This document shows positions 11,198 through 23,518 of a stretch of 64,000 bases of DNA, piece after piece. Below the pieces are notes generated by a model that worked only from the letters and a program-made list of their open reading frames with translations, did not search any database and had not been told where the DNA came from. Source of the stretch: Sarocladium kiliense. Its lineage: Eukaryota > Ascomycota > Sordariomycetes > Hypocreales > Sarocladiaceae. The stretch is from assembly GCA_030734395.1 (NCBI GenBank), contig JAUZTG010000029.1, positions 4,402,001 to 4,466,000 on the forward strand, in the 5' to 3' direction. The position numbers and the translations under genes are program-made. Positions within the stretch are counted from its first letter, which is position 1; each line of letters opens with the position of its first letter.

Positions 11198-13839
11198 GAT
11201 GTCGTTTGTGTGTGTCACTCAAAAGCGGCGATATGTGTTATCGAGATAGTTGAATTATTGCACTCGATGCTCAGCAGAAGTGCAACGCTGGTTGAAGGCG
11301 ATGCTTAAAGGTGAATGAAGTCGCAAGTCGCCGCCAAGAATAAAGCGATCAAGGGTTCTCGGAATGATGCAGGATCTGGAAGGCTGACGCCAAGGGAAGA
11401 GTTAAATGGGTGGATAGGGGGGTCTTATGAGGTTTCGAACAAAGCCGGCCAGGCGTGGCTTGCTGAGGGAGCTTAGAAGGTAAAAAGGCGCAGGGCAGGG
11501 AATTAACGGACTTGGCGGGCGGCGATGGACGACGTCAAAGACTCTGGAGGCGGCGATTCGGGGCGTGTGTGCCTGGCTGAGTGCCTGTTGTTGGCTGTGA
11601 CGCCCTTGATGGATGACGGCGTCTGTGCTGGCGTTGGGAGCGGGTCGGGGCTGAGGCAGAGGGTGGGTCCAGCCAGGTGAGACAGTGACAAAAAGTGAAC
11701 CCAATCTCAGAGTCAATACCGGACATAGCCTACCTAAATTACTCGAACAAAACGTGGGAGCGTTTGCTGTGGCCAACACATGCAATCTGCAAGGACGGGG
11801 CGTGAATGCGAGAGAGATTGATGCGGTGAGTCGGTCGATTGTACAACAAAGGATCATACAGAACCCAGTGGCGTTTGAAGATGTCCGATGAGGCAGTGCA
11901 AGGGAAGGTGCTGATGATATTATCCCGTGACCTCACACGATTTGTTGCAGGAGGCGAGATCGCCGAGAGGATGGTACGGGGGCACGGGCCTTACAGTGCA
12001 ACATGCACTGTCAGAACGGCGATCGTACGGAGTACCGTCTCACACTTATTTTCTGGTCTGCTGCTCACGAAGGTTCGCTTGTCTGTCGCCTCTGACATTG
12101 CTTTGACGGCAACCATCTGTCACTGGAATCGATAGCCTCCAGCAATTCATCCCACCTTGCACCTTCGCGCTCATTTTCCAGCCTGCGCCATGATATCACT
12201 GGAAGACGAGGACTATTCACCCTGTCCGGAGCAAGCGTTCCAGCCACTTCCAGCTCACATCGTGTGCCAACAACGTCAGCACGATGTGATTGAGCATCCA
12301 GATCCGCATAACGCCCAGTGACCCATCCGCAGTTCCCGGCTGGCAATTGACGACTAACATACAACGAGCTAATCTGGATCCGCAGCTCCATGCGCCCTGC
12401 TTCAATGAATAAATTTCACGTTTACGCCGCATCGCAGCAGTTGCGATTTGGTCATGCCCATCAACGAACGGCCGATTTTGTGCTGCTAGCTGGTCGGTTA
12501 TGACGTTGCCAGGCAGTAGGACTGCGATCCCGCTGTCGATCGCTTGGAATCTGCGATGCGATTGCTCCAAGCGTGCCCATCGGCTAGCCGAAAAGTAATA
12601 TGCTACTACACGGAGTACTGAAGACACCCATTGCCAACTGGATCGGGCGAAGCTCTTCCGGGCGTCTCGTCTTCCCGACCTGCTCATTCAGGCAATACAT
12701 GGGCGTATCAGGCCGAGTTCCAGAGGGAACTATTGCCAATGTGCGCTTAGCCGACCAAGCCAGATTCCGCAGCAAATAACCTTCTAGAATCCCCACAATC
12801 TTTACTCAGCCTCCCCCATCTGAGCCCTTCTGCAAACTGCCCCGCAAAGCCCTGCAGAGCGCCTAGTCTGGATACCCGCGTAAAGAGGTCCCGGGCGCAA
12901 CGTTATCCACTGTGAGCCTTGCGGGTAGAGAGATCCGAGTGTGATTCTTGGTGTCGTCCAGCGGTGAGCATGCGATTCGGAGGGCTCTTGAAGGTGAATC
13001 ACTTATCCATGTCCGATTATGGTACAGTTCGGCTGGCAACAACATCTTGGCAGGCAACCAACGATGTCCCGTCCCGCAAAATCCTTGCAAATCAGACCAT
13101 GGACCGGGCGAATACAACTCAAAAGGACTGAAGCCCGGTGCAGCCCGTCCGGATCCCAGGCCCTTTTCGAAATATTGCCCAAGCATTACAGCCTGTACTA
13201 CATTCTCATCGTGAATATGATCTGATTCAGAACGATGGGACATTATCTCCGATCACGAGACCTTATATTGTCATGATTGGGTGAGCGAACACACGAACTC
13301 CATACATTTCTTGTGGTCTCGTATCGTGGTGGCTTAGGTCGCGCCGACGCCTATCCTACAATGCCTTCCAAGTTCAAGGTCAAATAAAACCACTGCACTC
13401 CGAGGTTGACTGTCATCTTGGTAATCGTTCGGGACCAGTCAAGCGACGGCCATAGAGACTACGCATGACGGCGATGAGTTGTCCTGTTCCATCGCTTCCA
13501 TGACATCGGGCACTGGACTCGATAGTCGCGAGTGATCACCACGCCAGCTCTCACTGAAACCACTGTTCGTGTGAGTCTCGGTCAGGCCCTGAAAAGTGAA
13601 TATAGGTAGATAGCAAGTCTACCGATCTACCTGCACACACTCTGCTATAGTGTTCACTATGCATCAAGAACGAGGAAGATCCGAGTTTCCCAGCCCATTC
13701 GCAGTTTCAGAATCACGAGCAAAGCGGAAATCACCACTACCGTCAAGCAATCGACCAACAGGTATAAAACGACAACTTAGAAGACTCAATCTATAGTAAT
13801 AATATGTCTCGAACTCTCGCGCTAGGGGGTATCTTTTCT
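11198..13839. other. Intergenic region, no supported gene
   Basis: About 2.6 kb without a convincing gene. A 156-codon - strand frame at 12217-12687 and smaller frames exist, but they show no domain, no coherent splice pattern and random-looking composition. The first part must contain the promoter of the Gly-rich protein gene. Confidence 0.55.
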
Positions 13840-16410
13840 TCATTGTGAGTATGGTCCAAACTGCCATCTTTTACTATTCTCCTCAACCCACCAACGGGCA
13901 ATGAACGCGCCCTCCTCCGCCCATTCTGCTGCCTCAATGCCGTGCTTTTGTTCAATCAACGCCAAGAACTCCGAAAAACTGAAACTGATCGTTGGGTCGG
14001 CTTCCCTGGGATCGACGGAGAGATCGGTAAAGCGCCAGACTGTGTTGGCCAGGACAGGGACGACGAGGCGCCATTGAATCTGGCGCTTGTCTCTGATGCC
14101 GACCATGGCTCGGCCGGGGTTCATGATAATGAATTGCCAGTTGTCGAATGTTTGACTCGTCCCATCATTGGAAGTGCCGTCTGCTGAAGCTGTACGGATG
14201 AGCGATGTACCCTCATAGTTGTTCGTCAGATCCTGTGCTGCGAGCATGGCATCTCCGGAAAGAGATTGCGTTTCGGCCAAAAGATCGAGAATGGTCGGCA
14301 AGATCTGCACTGTTGATACTGGTGCCTCGATCTGTATCGAAGGGAGGCGCGGGTGAGAGAGGACAAGCGGGACGAGGTCACAGCCAACATTCGGGTTATA
14401 GTAGGACGCTAGAACGTCGTTCTCAGGGATCGAGAGGCCGTGGTCTCCATGGAGCACAACGAGTGTCTCGTTCGCTACACCCTGCTCTTCCAAGATATCC
14501 AGAATGCTAGCTAGCCAGCGATCATCATAGCCGATAGCATTAACATAGTGGGAAAGGTCCTTGAGGGCATCGCCGTGGCCCAATGGTACGTACGTCTCAT
14601 TGTCGGGCATATTGTAAGGGTGGTGGCTTGTACTCGTGATATGCGTTAAAAAGACACGTTCGTCCTTGTCCGTCGCTGAACTGAAGGCATCTTTGATGTA
14701 GTCTTTGAGTGGTGTTTCCTCCATACCAAAATAGTTGATATCTGGCAGATCGACTTTGCCAAACTTTGCCGATGGGCTCTTCAGATACTCCTTGGCGATC
14801 GTATTCTCAGGGGGGAAACCGATCTTTTCGAAAAGAGGCCCTGAGTTGTCGTAATTGATGGTGGTCGACTCCATGAAATATGAACGCCACTTGAAAGACG
14901 TAAAGTCCTTAGCAGTATTGCTGCTGTCGTTGGTGATGTTGTCGTTCAGGGCGCTGAAAGCATCGAAGATGTGTGGCAGGCACGGCTGATAGATGTGATG
15001 CTCAAATTCGCGGTTGAAATCAGCAACAAGGGGATGGACGCCGCACAAGGCGCCCGTCTCGCTCTTCTTGGTGTAGGTTGCTGCCGTATAGGCGTTGTGA
15101 AAGTTGAGTCCTCCGCGACGCTTGTTCTCGTCACCTCCCTCACGGCCAAATCCATCTTCATAGTCTCCGGTAAGATAGCTGGCGGTAGGCGTAAGAGTCG
15201 ATAGCCTTGTGACCACCTCAGCGGGTAGCGCTTTATTGTCGAAAGTCTCTGCAAGGCGATTCCAGATAAGCTCATCCTTCTTGATAGGGAACACATCCTT
15301 CCTTGTGCTCTCCAGGAAAATATATAGGACGTGGCGAATGTTGACATCTTGTAAATGCCCTTTGAGCTCCGGCAGCAACTTTTGAACAGCATCACTATTC
15401 CTGAGAGGGTCTTGTGTGGCGTGGTAGTGCTGAGTGCCATCACCATACCAGTCTTCAAACCCACTGAGCTTTTTGCCCTGCGGGAGCCAAGTGAATGACG
15501 ACGGTTTGTCGAGCGCGGTTATGTTGTCCCAGGTGTAGCCGATTCCAGTTCCATAGACCGACGCCAGGTTCTTCAGATGCGGCGAAGAGTTGTCAAAGTC
15601 GACAAATGGGAGAAGAGGGGCGGTCCATGACAGGTACGTGAAGGCGCCCTCTGGCGGACGCATGGCAAAGCTGCCAAGTTGAAGAATGGTCGCAATTGAG
15701 ACAAAGGCACATGACAAGCATCTTAGAGCATTGCCTCGAAACAACGATAAATACCATGGTCCGGAAATGTGCGAAGTTGCCTCGTAATCAGTCCTCTGAT
15801 AGTCTGGTTTCTCAAACGAATCGGAGGCACTGTCGCTGTCACTGTCATATGTCGAAATCGACTCGTATTGTACTGGCTCGCCAGCCAGGAGTGGGCGACG
15901 TCCTTGTGACAAGTTCTTTGCGACTCTCACACACAAGAAGAGGGCATCCTCGGGCAATGCGAAAAATGCAAAGAGAAACTTTTGAACCAACCGAGAGAAT
16001 GCAAGAATGGCTAGAGTGACCAATGACGCTGTGAAAAGCCCCGACAGAAGCACAGCCCGTGCTGAAGAATCCTTGACAAAGCCGACGTTACGATAATGCA
16101 GCTCGGAGCCATTGAATGAGAAAAAGCAAATGCTGACGAAACTAATGATTGTCGAGTATGCACTGAACAGAGTGACGAGGATCGTGCCCAGTAAAGCCAG
16201 CCAGCCTCGTGGCCTCGTCCCCAAGAAGAGTGGACTACCAAGAAGAGATCGAAGGACGGAAAGAAAGAGAAGGTCCTGTGCGAAGAAGCTGTACGTCCAT
16301 AACAAGAGGTGCCGAGCTGGTAGCGCCTTGGAGTTTGCGTAGATGTGAATGACCTTGGCGGTTAGGACCGTCGTCGCTAGAATGGAGAATAGGAAGCGTT
16401 TGTTTGTCAT
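13840..16410 (-). CDS. Membrane sulfatase-fold protein (LTA synthase/phosphoglycerol transferase-like)
   Basis: Intronless 856-aa polytopic protein of the alkaline phosphatase/sulfatase superfamily. The first ~240 residues carry about five membrane segments (for example ATTVLTAKVIHIYA, LLGTILVTLFSAYSTIISF, LLSGLFTASLVTLAILAF). The remainder is a sulfatase-like domain facing the lumen or outside. Motifs seen are YIFLESTRKDVFP near residue 365, where the Thr of EST matches the nucleophile of LTA-synthase-type enzymes, and VLHGDHGLSIPEND near residue 653, the metal-binding D-H. It lacks the C-x-P-x-R of true formylglycine sulfatases. Filamentous fungi commonly carry such proteins; their substrate is not established, and a role in transferring head groups to surface glycans or lipids is inference. 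A 5' UTR intron is plausible (16525-16438). Confidence 0.85.
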   Translation of the reverse strand: MTNKRFLFSILATTVLTAKVIHIYANSKALPARHLLLWTYSFFAQDLLFLSVLRSLLGSPLFLGTRPRGWLALLGTILVTLFSAYSTIISFVSICFFSFNGSELHYRNVGFVKDSSARAVLLSGLFTASLVTLAILAFSRLVQKFLFAFFALPEDALFLCVRVAKNLSQGRRPLLAGEPVQYESISTYDSDSDSASDSFEKPDYQRTDYEATSHISGPWYLSLFRGNALRCLSCAFVSIATILQLGSFAMRPPEGAFTYLSWTAPLLPFVDFDNSSPHLKNLASVYGTGIGYTWDNITALDKPSSFTWLPQGKKLSGFEDWYGDGTQHYHATQDPLRNSDAVQKLLPELKGHLQDVNIRHVLYIFLESTRKDVFPIKKDELIWNRLAETFDNKALPAEVVTRLSTLTPTASYLTGDYEDGFGREGGDENKRRGGLNFHNAYTAATYTKKSETGALCGVHPLVADFNREFEHHIYQPCLPHIFDAFSALNDNITNDSSNTAKDFTSFKWRSYFMESTTINYDNSGPLFEKIGFPPENTIAKEYLKSPSAKFGKVDLPDINYFGMEETPLKDYIKDAFSSATDKDERVFLTHITSTSHHPYNMPDNETYVPLGHGDALKDLSHYVNAIGYDDRWLASILDILEEQGVANETLVVLHGDHGLSIPENDVLASYYNPNVGCDLVPLVLSHPRLPSIQIEAPVSTVQILPTILDLLAETQSLSGDAMLAAQDLTNNYEGTSLIRTASADGTSNDGTSQTFDNWQFIIMNPGRAMVGIRDKRQIQWRLVVPVLANTVWRFTDLSVDPREADPTISFSFSEFLALIEQKHGIEAAEWAEEGAFIARWWVEENSKRWQFGPYSQ

Positions 16411-19244
16411 GGTTGGGACCTGATTTGCGGACCAAGGCTATGAAGAAAGTTGGCCTGAAACTGGAAGATTAGACTATAGCCTTCCCCCCAAAGATGGGCA
16501 TAGAACAGTAGGAGTTTCTACTTACGCAGGAAAGACATGGAACTCAGAAATTGAACAGCAAAGAAACAGCACAGCACATGTCTCTCTCTCGACCTGAGAG
16601 GATAGCCTACTAGGAATTTAGAGAGGAAAGGGGAGTAAAGAAGTCAGCCGTCTGAGACCCTTTTCTTTTCCAGGACACTTTGAGAGAAAACTCCATAGAG
16701 CTGAAGAATAGGACTAAGACTCCGGCAGGCATCAGGTCACGCGACATTGTCCCCAGCAATCCATGGTAGGGGCGTGTGTCTGTGTCTGTGTGTTGTGTTG
16801 TGTCCGGAGTCGTCGGGCGTCAGGTCAGGTCAGGTCAGCAAACGCGATGGTGACACCACAGTGCAGTAAGCTACTTGCCCGCGCCCCAGCGGCACAGACA
16901 GGCTCATTTTGACTTTCTCCTTTGTCGAAACCAGTGAATGGAATATACGAACAATCCGGTAAACTACCTCTTTTAGAAAGGATCGTGGCTGCCGGTGTGT
17001 GCTTGCGTGCATATTTTGGGAGAGGAGGGGGGGGTGAGGTGAGATGTCGTCGGGCGGAATATTCATGCGAGACTGACAACCTAGCCGCTTCACTCGGCAT
17101 ACCGGGAGCCTTGGCGACTCCGGGCGGGGAGATGCCAGTGGTCAGTGTCAGACTTGGCAGGGGCTTCAGCCCAATGACGAAAGGCATAGGACCTTTTTTT
17201 TTTTTCTTACCTTTAATAATGTTACGTCCTCGTTGGCTGAAATTGTAGGGACGGACCCTCTAAGAGGACGGATGGAAGGCTAGGACCATCCGACAGGAGA
17301 TGAGCAGAGCGCACTGTCGCCCTGCTATGCCTTGCCCTTGCAGTGGAGCATTTGACTCTCCCTCGGGTCGGTCCCTCAAGGAATTACATCTCGTACTTCG
17401 TTCAATCGCAGTTCGTTCAGGTCCGAGGTCCCGTCAGGGCGAGTGTCGCGTGCCTCATCTTAAAGACAACATTCCCCGTGCACCTGTGATGATCCCCCGA
17501 TCACCACCCATATCGAAAAGAAGCAAAGCACTAAAACTTGAGTCTAGTTTCAAGCTTGTCCTGCTAGGCAAGCCATGGAATCTGCTTCGCTTCCCAACCG
17601 TGGTCGAACCTGCACGGGAGCCCAAAGGTCCTGGACGCCACCCGGCTTATTGTTTCCTAGTAGTTAGTTGTACTTGTTTATGCCTTTGCGGCACGGCACT
17701 GCACATGCACATGCACATGCACATGCACACCCACTGTCAGCTGAGCCTCGCCTCTGGTCCATTTCTCCAGGCAAGGCCCTCCCTCCATTGGGTCTTACTT
17801 TTCTTTTGTCTTGTTTTTGGGTCTTCGTTCTTATTATGCTTAGCGTAAGATCCACAGCAAAGGGGGGGGGAGGAGTGGGCGTGAAAGAGGCTGCACGGAA
17901 AGAATTAAGAGAAGACGATTTATCCAAGAATCTCGAGTTTCTGTTGCTCCGATAACCTGCTGTTCGTATGTCACATGTCACAGATTTGTGTTGATGATCC
18001 CAGTGGAAGCACCGGCTCAAGCCGATGCCGACCGCTTCCCTTCGGAACAAAACATCCTCACCGACTAGTTTCAATTTCCTCTACGTTTGGAGGGTTCGCC
18101 ATTTGGTTCAGTCAGTTGCGTGTTGTTAGTCCAGTCTCTCGGGTACACTACGCGATTAATGGGCAGGATTGCAGGCACAAGGGAGGGTGATGACCCGCGG
18201 CGCAGTTGATCCGCCTTGATGAGCTGGCATCGGCCAAGCAGCAGATCTGCAAATGCGCCACAGAGGACCAGGGCTGAAAACTGGGCGTTGCTTGTCGAAG
18301 AAAGGAAAATGGCCAACGGTTGGCTCAGACACAGCCTTACTCGTGTCACGCACAACTTGGGATGTCTTCATTCATCATTGCTTCTGCTCTCGTCCACAAT
18401 TACATCATCAACTGTTTCCACTTCCCCAGTCAAAAACCATAACGTCGGGAGTATTGACTTTGGATCTAATGAATGCCAAGTGATCCTGACGCGCGATTCT
18501 CGGGTTTGCTGGCACTCTTGATCGCCCACAGCGATCCCAGATCCCTTACGGTGCCAAGGTTGACTTGGCTGGAGAGTATGAATAGGGTCTAACGTGTCAA
18601 TAATGGAGAGCAGCATGCTCATCAAGTTCAGAATTCATCTGACAGCTCTTTTCTTTCAAGAGACTGCCCGACACCTGTCGACCTCTCCTGTACTTACAAT
18701 TGCGCTACACTCTAGCCAAGACAAGAAGGCTTGACCATCTGACCGAGGGAAGCGACCCAGCAATAGATCGCCGATTTTGCCGTATTTCCGAGGCACTCCA
18801 CCAAGGAGGATCACCTTGACAGTGCTTCAGTTGAGGCTTCCACTGACGATTGGCAATGTCATCACAAATCACAAGTCTTCTTTTCCCCTGCAAGTCGTTG
18901 GTGAGGCTTCGATGCAGCCTTGCGAACTGTCCACATGGTTGAGAAGTGGTTCCAACTGCTGTTTCAATTGAACACGGATCAAAGCTGCAAGCATATTGAG
19001 GTTGTTTTCCATGGCACGAGGTGTTGCTGTTGTTTGCGTATCGTGTATAGATCTGGCTTGACGTAAGTAATGTTAATATATTAACGTCGTGTAGCTTTAT
19101 CAAATATATAAGATAGACTTTAAATAAATAAGTACGCAGTAAGGTATACCAAGGTTCGCAATCAGTGGCCTTCAATATGACCCCTCGCGCAGCGCCAGGA
19201 GTCTAGCAAGTCCGGAAACGGGGTCCTCGACATCAACACAAGGA
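16411..19244. other. Intergenic region with simple repeats, no gene seen
   Basis: About 2.8 kb without a supported gene. It holds the upstream region of the sulfatase-like gene (possible 5' UTR intron 16525-16438), a short (CAGGT)3 at 16821-16838 and a GCACAT hexamer repeat near 17.7 kb. The DNA just right of 19.0 kb is A+T-rich and probably 3' flank of the Zn2Cys6 gene. Open frames here are short and uninformative. Confidence 0.55.
17701..17729. repeat. Hexanucleotide microsatellite (GCACAT)
   Basis: Four perfect copies of GCACAT followed by a partial fifth. Alternating purine-pyrimidine tract in non-coding DNA; likely length-polymorphic. Confidence 0.9.
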
Positions 19245-21609
19245 TTACAACTGCTTCTCCTCTGGCCGTAGCCAATCGAACGTATCCAGCAGCTCAAAGT
19301 TGAAAAATTCATTTAGATCAACTGAAAAGTCAACATCCCACTCCCCTGCACCGCCCAGCAAGTCTGTGGCATCGGCCGCAGGGTTCAATGCCACATCTAG
19401 CACGTGCTTGATCACGTTCTTGGTACTGCTGCACAAGTCCCCGTTGGGCGCAGTTGGTCCAACCCAGTCCAGAAAGCCTACGAGAAGGCTGAGTTGTTGG
19501 ATCACGCTGGAGCGGGTGGCTGACAGTTTACCGCCTCCTTTGTTGCTACTGCTTGGGTTTTGTGTCCGTGTTGGCTTCAGGAGCTCCGTACAGAGGATGC
19601 CACCAGCCGGTGCTGCACATGACATGACGATCCATTCAAAGTCCCCTTGGAGACCGGCTAGTCGATCCTTGTGTGTCCAGAATACGAGCGTTAAAGACAC
19701 CATTTCGAAGGAAATATCCAGGAGGTCCGTATTATGTTCAGGGTGGTGCTTGATCATCAGGCGTTCGATGAAGAATAGATTGCCCAGGTGCTCAAGACGA
19801 ATCAAAAGCTTCGCATAAAGCACCGGTGCCTCGACGAAGGGATCCTTGTTGTCATTGGGGCTGAACACGATATGTGAGGGAAAGTTTGTCGTTGCCGCTA
19901 CAGCCTTTTCGCGTAGTCGCCTACGGAGACAAAGTTAGCAAATTCAGACATCACCCAAGGCTGACAACTTACACCAGGTTCTCGTAGCTGGTCTCTGCTA
20001 CGGCGGAATGCGGGGAGTCCAGAGCCAGCTCTAGGATCTCGTCTCTGATCACCAATATCGTCGCCCTCGCCCTCATGACTGTGGTCGAATAGATCTTTCC
20101 ATCAGTATTCCATCCGTTTTCATCCACATGCGCAAACCACTGCTCCGGTGGCTCATCCAGCAGCGTCTCATCACTGACATCCAGCGGCAGCTCCGAAGAC
20201 ACGAATCGTCGGCCCAGAAGTGGCGGCCTCCCAGTGAAGGTGCCGAATACCTTGTCAATGATGAACATGGTCGCGAATGTACGGCGCCGAACTTCCGTTG
20301 CGACGGAATACAAACCTGGACCGGAGCGAGGGACGACATGGAGGCCGAGGAAGGTCGCTGTAGCGGCAGTTTCGCCCATGAATCTCCAGGTTGATGCACT
20401 CGCGTCGCCTGATCGTGCTGTCTCGAGAATTGTGTGCTTGTACATGAGATATGCACTGAGTGGAGATGCAGGTGACTCTCTCGTCAACTCGATGCATCGG
20501 TACGCAGCCTCCTTGTACTGTCGCCAGAGTCTCCTCCTGTCTGAGCGGAAGCACTTCTTGCACTCGACCGTCGCGTCGTTCTCTGTCAAGCTGATTGTAC
20601 CGAAGGACCAGTACGTGAAGAGTACACCCAAGGTTTCCCACCTCATGTTTTTTCCTGTAAATCCTGCTAGCCAGGTCTCTCCTCCGCTGGAACCATCGTG
20701 AGGTCCGCCCTCGTGAACGGGAGTGGCGCTGTTTTGACTCAACAAACGGCTCATTTCTCTGAGACCATGCTCATTGCGGTCGCCTTCGAGATAGGGTCCG
20801 AAGACCTCCCATAAGCTGTCGACGGAGCGATGTGCTGCGAGACGGACCCAGCCGTCGTTAGGGTTGGAGTAGATCTTAAGTAGATAGGAGCATGACCCCT
20901 TGGTCGGAATAGCTTTGAGGATCCGTATTCCCATCTCTTCTGCTGCCTTGTCTGGAGCTATCCGCGTTGTTGTCTCACAGCTTGTGTGCATGCTTCCGAG
21001 GGACCTATGACTGCCCCGGAACTCGGCTAGACTTTCCTGTGTCTCCTCGAACACAGCTGAGAAGCTCGTCGCGCCGAGATATCCGACTCTCTGATCTGGA
21101 TGGGGAACGAGAGAGTCGTCACCCGGAGCAGGGCTCCCTGGAACGGAATGTCGATGGGTGTGTGTCGCAGGTGTTGAAACAGATGAGGATATTGGGACGC
21201 TACTGCGAGTCGTGCTGCCACCGCCAATGGTGCTCCTCTTGTGTGCAGTAGCAGGAGGAGGAGGAGAGACGAGAGACCGGCCTTGCACGAGATATACACA
21301 ATGAGAAGCTATGTTCCCACGAAGACAGCGGGAACAAGTTGGCAGAGCATGGTCGCAGGCGACTTTGCGTCGTCGGCACGGCTCGCACGCTTGAGGGCGG
21401 CCATTGCGGCGACGGGGGATCGTTGGCGTCCTTGGAGAGTCCATTCCCAGACTAAGGGGAAAGCGTAGAAGCCGAAGACCGGGGTTTGGGATGATAAGAG
21501 ATTGTTCGGGCTTGCTTGGAAGATTGTGGTGAGTGTTGGTATAAGTGGTGAAGAGTTGAAAACTCGGCGCTCGGCTTTGGGGCTCGGTTATGGTTTGGGT
21601 TGGTGCCAA
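19245..21609 (-). CDS. Zn2Cys6 fungal-specific transcription factor
   Basis: Nuclear DNA-binding regulator. Exons 21609-19973 and 19920-19245, joined across a 52-nt intron (GTAAGT...CCGTAG, branch GCTAAC), give 770 aa. The binuclear zinc cluster is near residues 72-105: CEPCRRRKVACDHALPTCSRC with a further Cys in ASHCVY. Ser/Pro/Thr-rich linkers follow. The middle-homology domain (fungal_TF_MHR) is recognisable from SVDSLWEVFGPYL through FATMFIIDKVFGTFTGRPPLL. The C-terminus LLDTFDWLRPEE is typical of the class. An in-frame ATG at 21444, just before the zinc cluster, is an alternative start that would shorten the protein by 55 residues. Target genes cannot be told from sequence; no biosynthetic cluster surrounds it. 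Confidence 0.93.
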
Positions 21610-22166
21610 TGAGGGATGAGCTCGAGACGGCTTGAGGGTGCTTACCAGTTGCAGTGAGAACCCAGGATCCTTATAAAGAGTAGGATAATCTGAAGAGTAT
21701 ACACGTTTCTATAAAAGGCAAAGGTGACTCTTCAACACAAAACTGCAACCCTCGGCGCTCAACTCATGATGACCGTCTCAGTCCTCAAAACATACCCTGT
21801 AGTGGTAACTCATTCTGTCCAATGTAGAGCTATCTTAGCTTCTGCATCAGATTGACTTCCTAAAAGGCCTGCAGTCTAAACTTCGGAGTGTTTCTGATAA
21901 TCACGGGAACGATTTTGCTGGCCAAATTATACTTGTTGAACTGTCACCTGATTGTACCCATCACGAATCACCACTCACAATGTGGACATGGTCTCACTGC
22001 CACTTTGCCAACAATGACCCCACCTCATGACATCTTGGCCTGAACTTCCATCTCTCATCAATCTACCATAAGCCTCACTGTTAGAATCGTTTCATTCAGA
22101 GAAACTTAGGGAATGTTGCAACTGTGAAGACTTTCCCATCAGGACTTTGAAAGAACAAACAGCGTC
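21610..22166. promoter_or_regulatory. Divergent promoter region (Zn2Cys6 factor / ANCHR-like gene)
   Basis: 557 bp between divergent start codons. TATAAAG-like sequence occurs near 21674 and TATAAAAG near 21710, 65-105 bp from the regulator's start; both are visible matches, not proven TATA boxes. Nothing else recognised. Confidence 0.45.
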
Positions 22167-23300
22167 ATGCCAAACGACATCGACAAGTCCTTGCTGGACC
22201 GGCTTCAGGCTCTGAGAGGCGCGAGCGAACCTTCTGAGTCGTCGCCCAAGTGAGTTACGCATCTTTGTCATCGTGATCATATACTGACAAGAGACCAAAG
22301 AATTAGTGTCGACACCATCGAGAGGGCAAAGACACCAACTAGAGAGGATACACTTGCCGCGCGTCTCAAGTCTCTCCGCAGCCAGGACGACTCGCCACAA
22401 GCAAAGTCTAGTCCCTCAACAGCACCAGCATCAGCTCCTGCGCTTCAGAAGGATACCACCACCAATACTAGCACATCAGGGGAATTCCAGGCGCCAGACG
22501 ATGATGTGGATGACGCCTTTCAGACAGATGATCAGACGCTAGAGGATCTCCTTGCGGACATGGGAGGTGATGATGACACCTTCGCTGCCGCAACTGAGCC
22601 GGATGACGCGAAAGTGAAGGCTTTGCTGGAAGAGCTGGCAGATTCAATTCCACAGGATGAGAATGAGGGAAAGGAGACACGAAAAAGACGAGATGAGAAG
22701 GGGGAAGACAGTGCAAATGATGAGGATGATGACTCGGATGGTGAGAAGATGGGCAAGGAGGTAGACGATGTGATGGCGCGGTACAGGGACGAGATCGAGA
22801 TGGAACGGAAGCTTGGTCTTGATGAGAAGAACTCTGACAAAGAGGTGGACGAAGAGGCAGATTCATCAAATTATCCAGCAGCAGACGACCTACTCCCCTC
22901 CCTCGATGACCTCCCCTCCGTCCCTGCCGACGCCACCAACGCTACCACCTCATCCGACCTCGACTCTCTAACAACCCGACTCGCCGCCCTCCGCACCCCC
23001 TCATCCACCAACGACGACATCCTCCCCTCCGTGCCCACCGCCAAGCCATCCAAACCGCCCAATCGCCTCACGTCCCGCACGAATTACACCGACGAAGACG
23101 CTGATTCGTGGTGTACTGTTTGTTTGGAAGATGCGACGGTCCGGTGTCTGGGATGCGATGGAGATGTATATTGTACGAGGTGCTGGAGGGAAATGCATAC
23201 CGGGGAGAGAGCCGGGTTTGAGGAGAGGGGGCATAAGGGAGTGCAGTTTACGAAGGAGGGGAAGGGGGAGAAGAGGAAGGTTGCGATTGGGGCTTCCTGA
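22167..23300 (+). CDS. ANCHR/ZFYVE19-like abscission checkpoint protein
   Basis: Exons 22167-22249 and 22301-23300 (51-nt intron, GTGAGT...CAAAG, branch TACTGAC) give 360 aa. The N-terminus begins MPNDIDKSLLDRLQALRG and a second similar helix, DTLAARLKSLRSQ, follows; such short helices in ANCHR bind ESCRT-III or act as MIM-like motifs. The middle is acidic and disordered. The C-terminus has a compact Cys/His zinc module, WCTVCLEDATVRCLGC then CTRCWREMH and a later GH, the arrangement found at the C-terminus of animal ZFYVE19 (ANCHR), which delays abscission in cytokinesis. No N-terminal FYVE finger is visible, as is usual in fungi. Assignment rests on the C-terminal module; function in fungi is inferred. 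Confidence 0.85.
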
Positions 23301-23518
23301 GCGTATCATGCTACGACACGTGAGTGGATGCCATGAAAGATGTGCTGCTTTATTCCCTGCGTGAACTCCAAGCTTAGCTATCGGAGCATGTACTCGTAAC
23401 AACAATTCCAGAGACATTCTGTTTTACAAAAGCGCAGACCAAATGCATATACCGAACCATTTCCGAACCGACCTGACAATGAAGAAAGAACGCAAACATG
23501 TGTGAGTATGACCCGAAA

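Noticed and set aside
12217..12687. 156-codon frame on the - strand
   Set aside because: No domain, signal or splice context; composition like neighbouring non-coding DNA. Could still be an orphan but I cannot support it.
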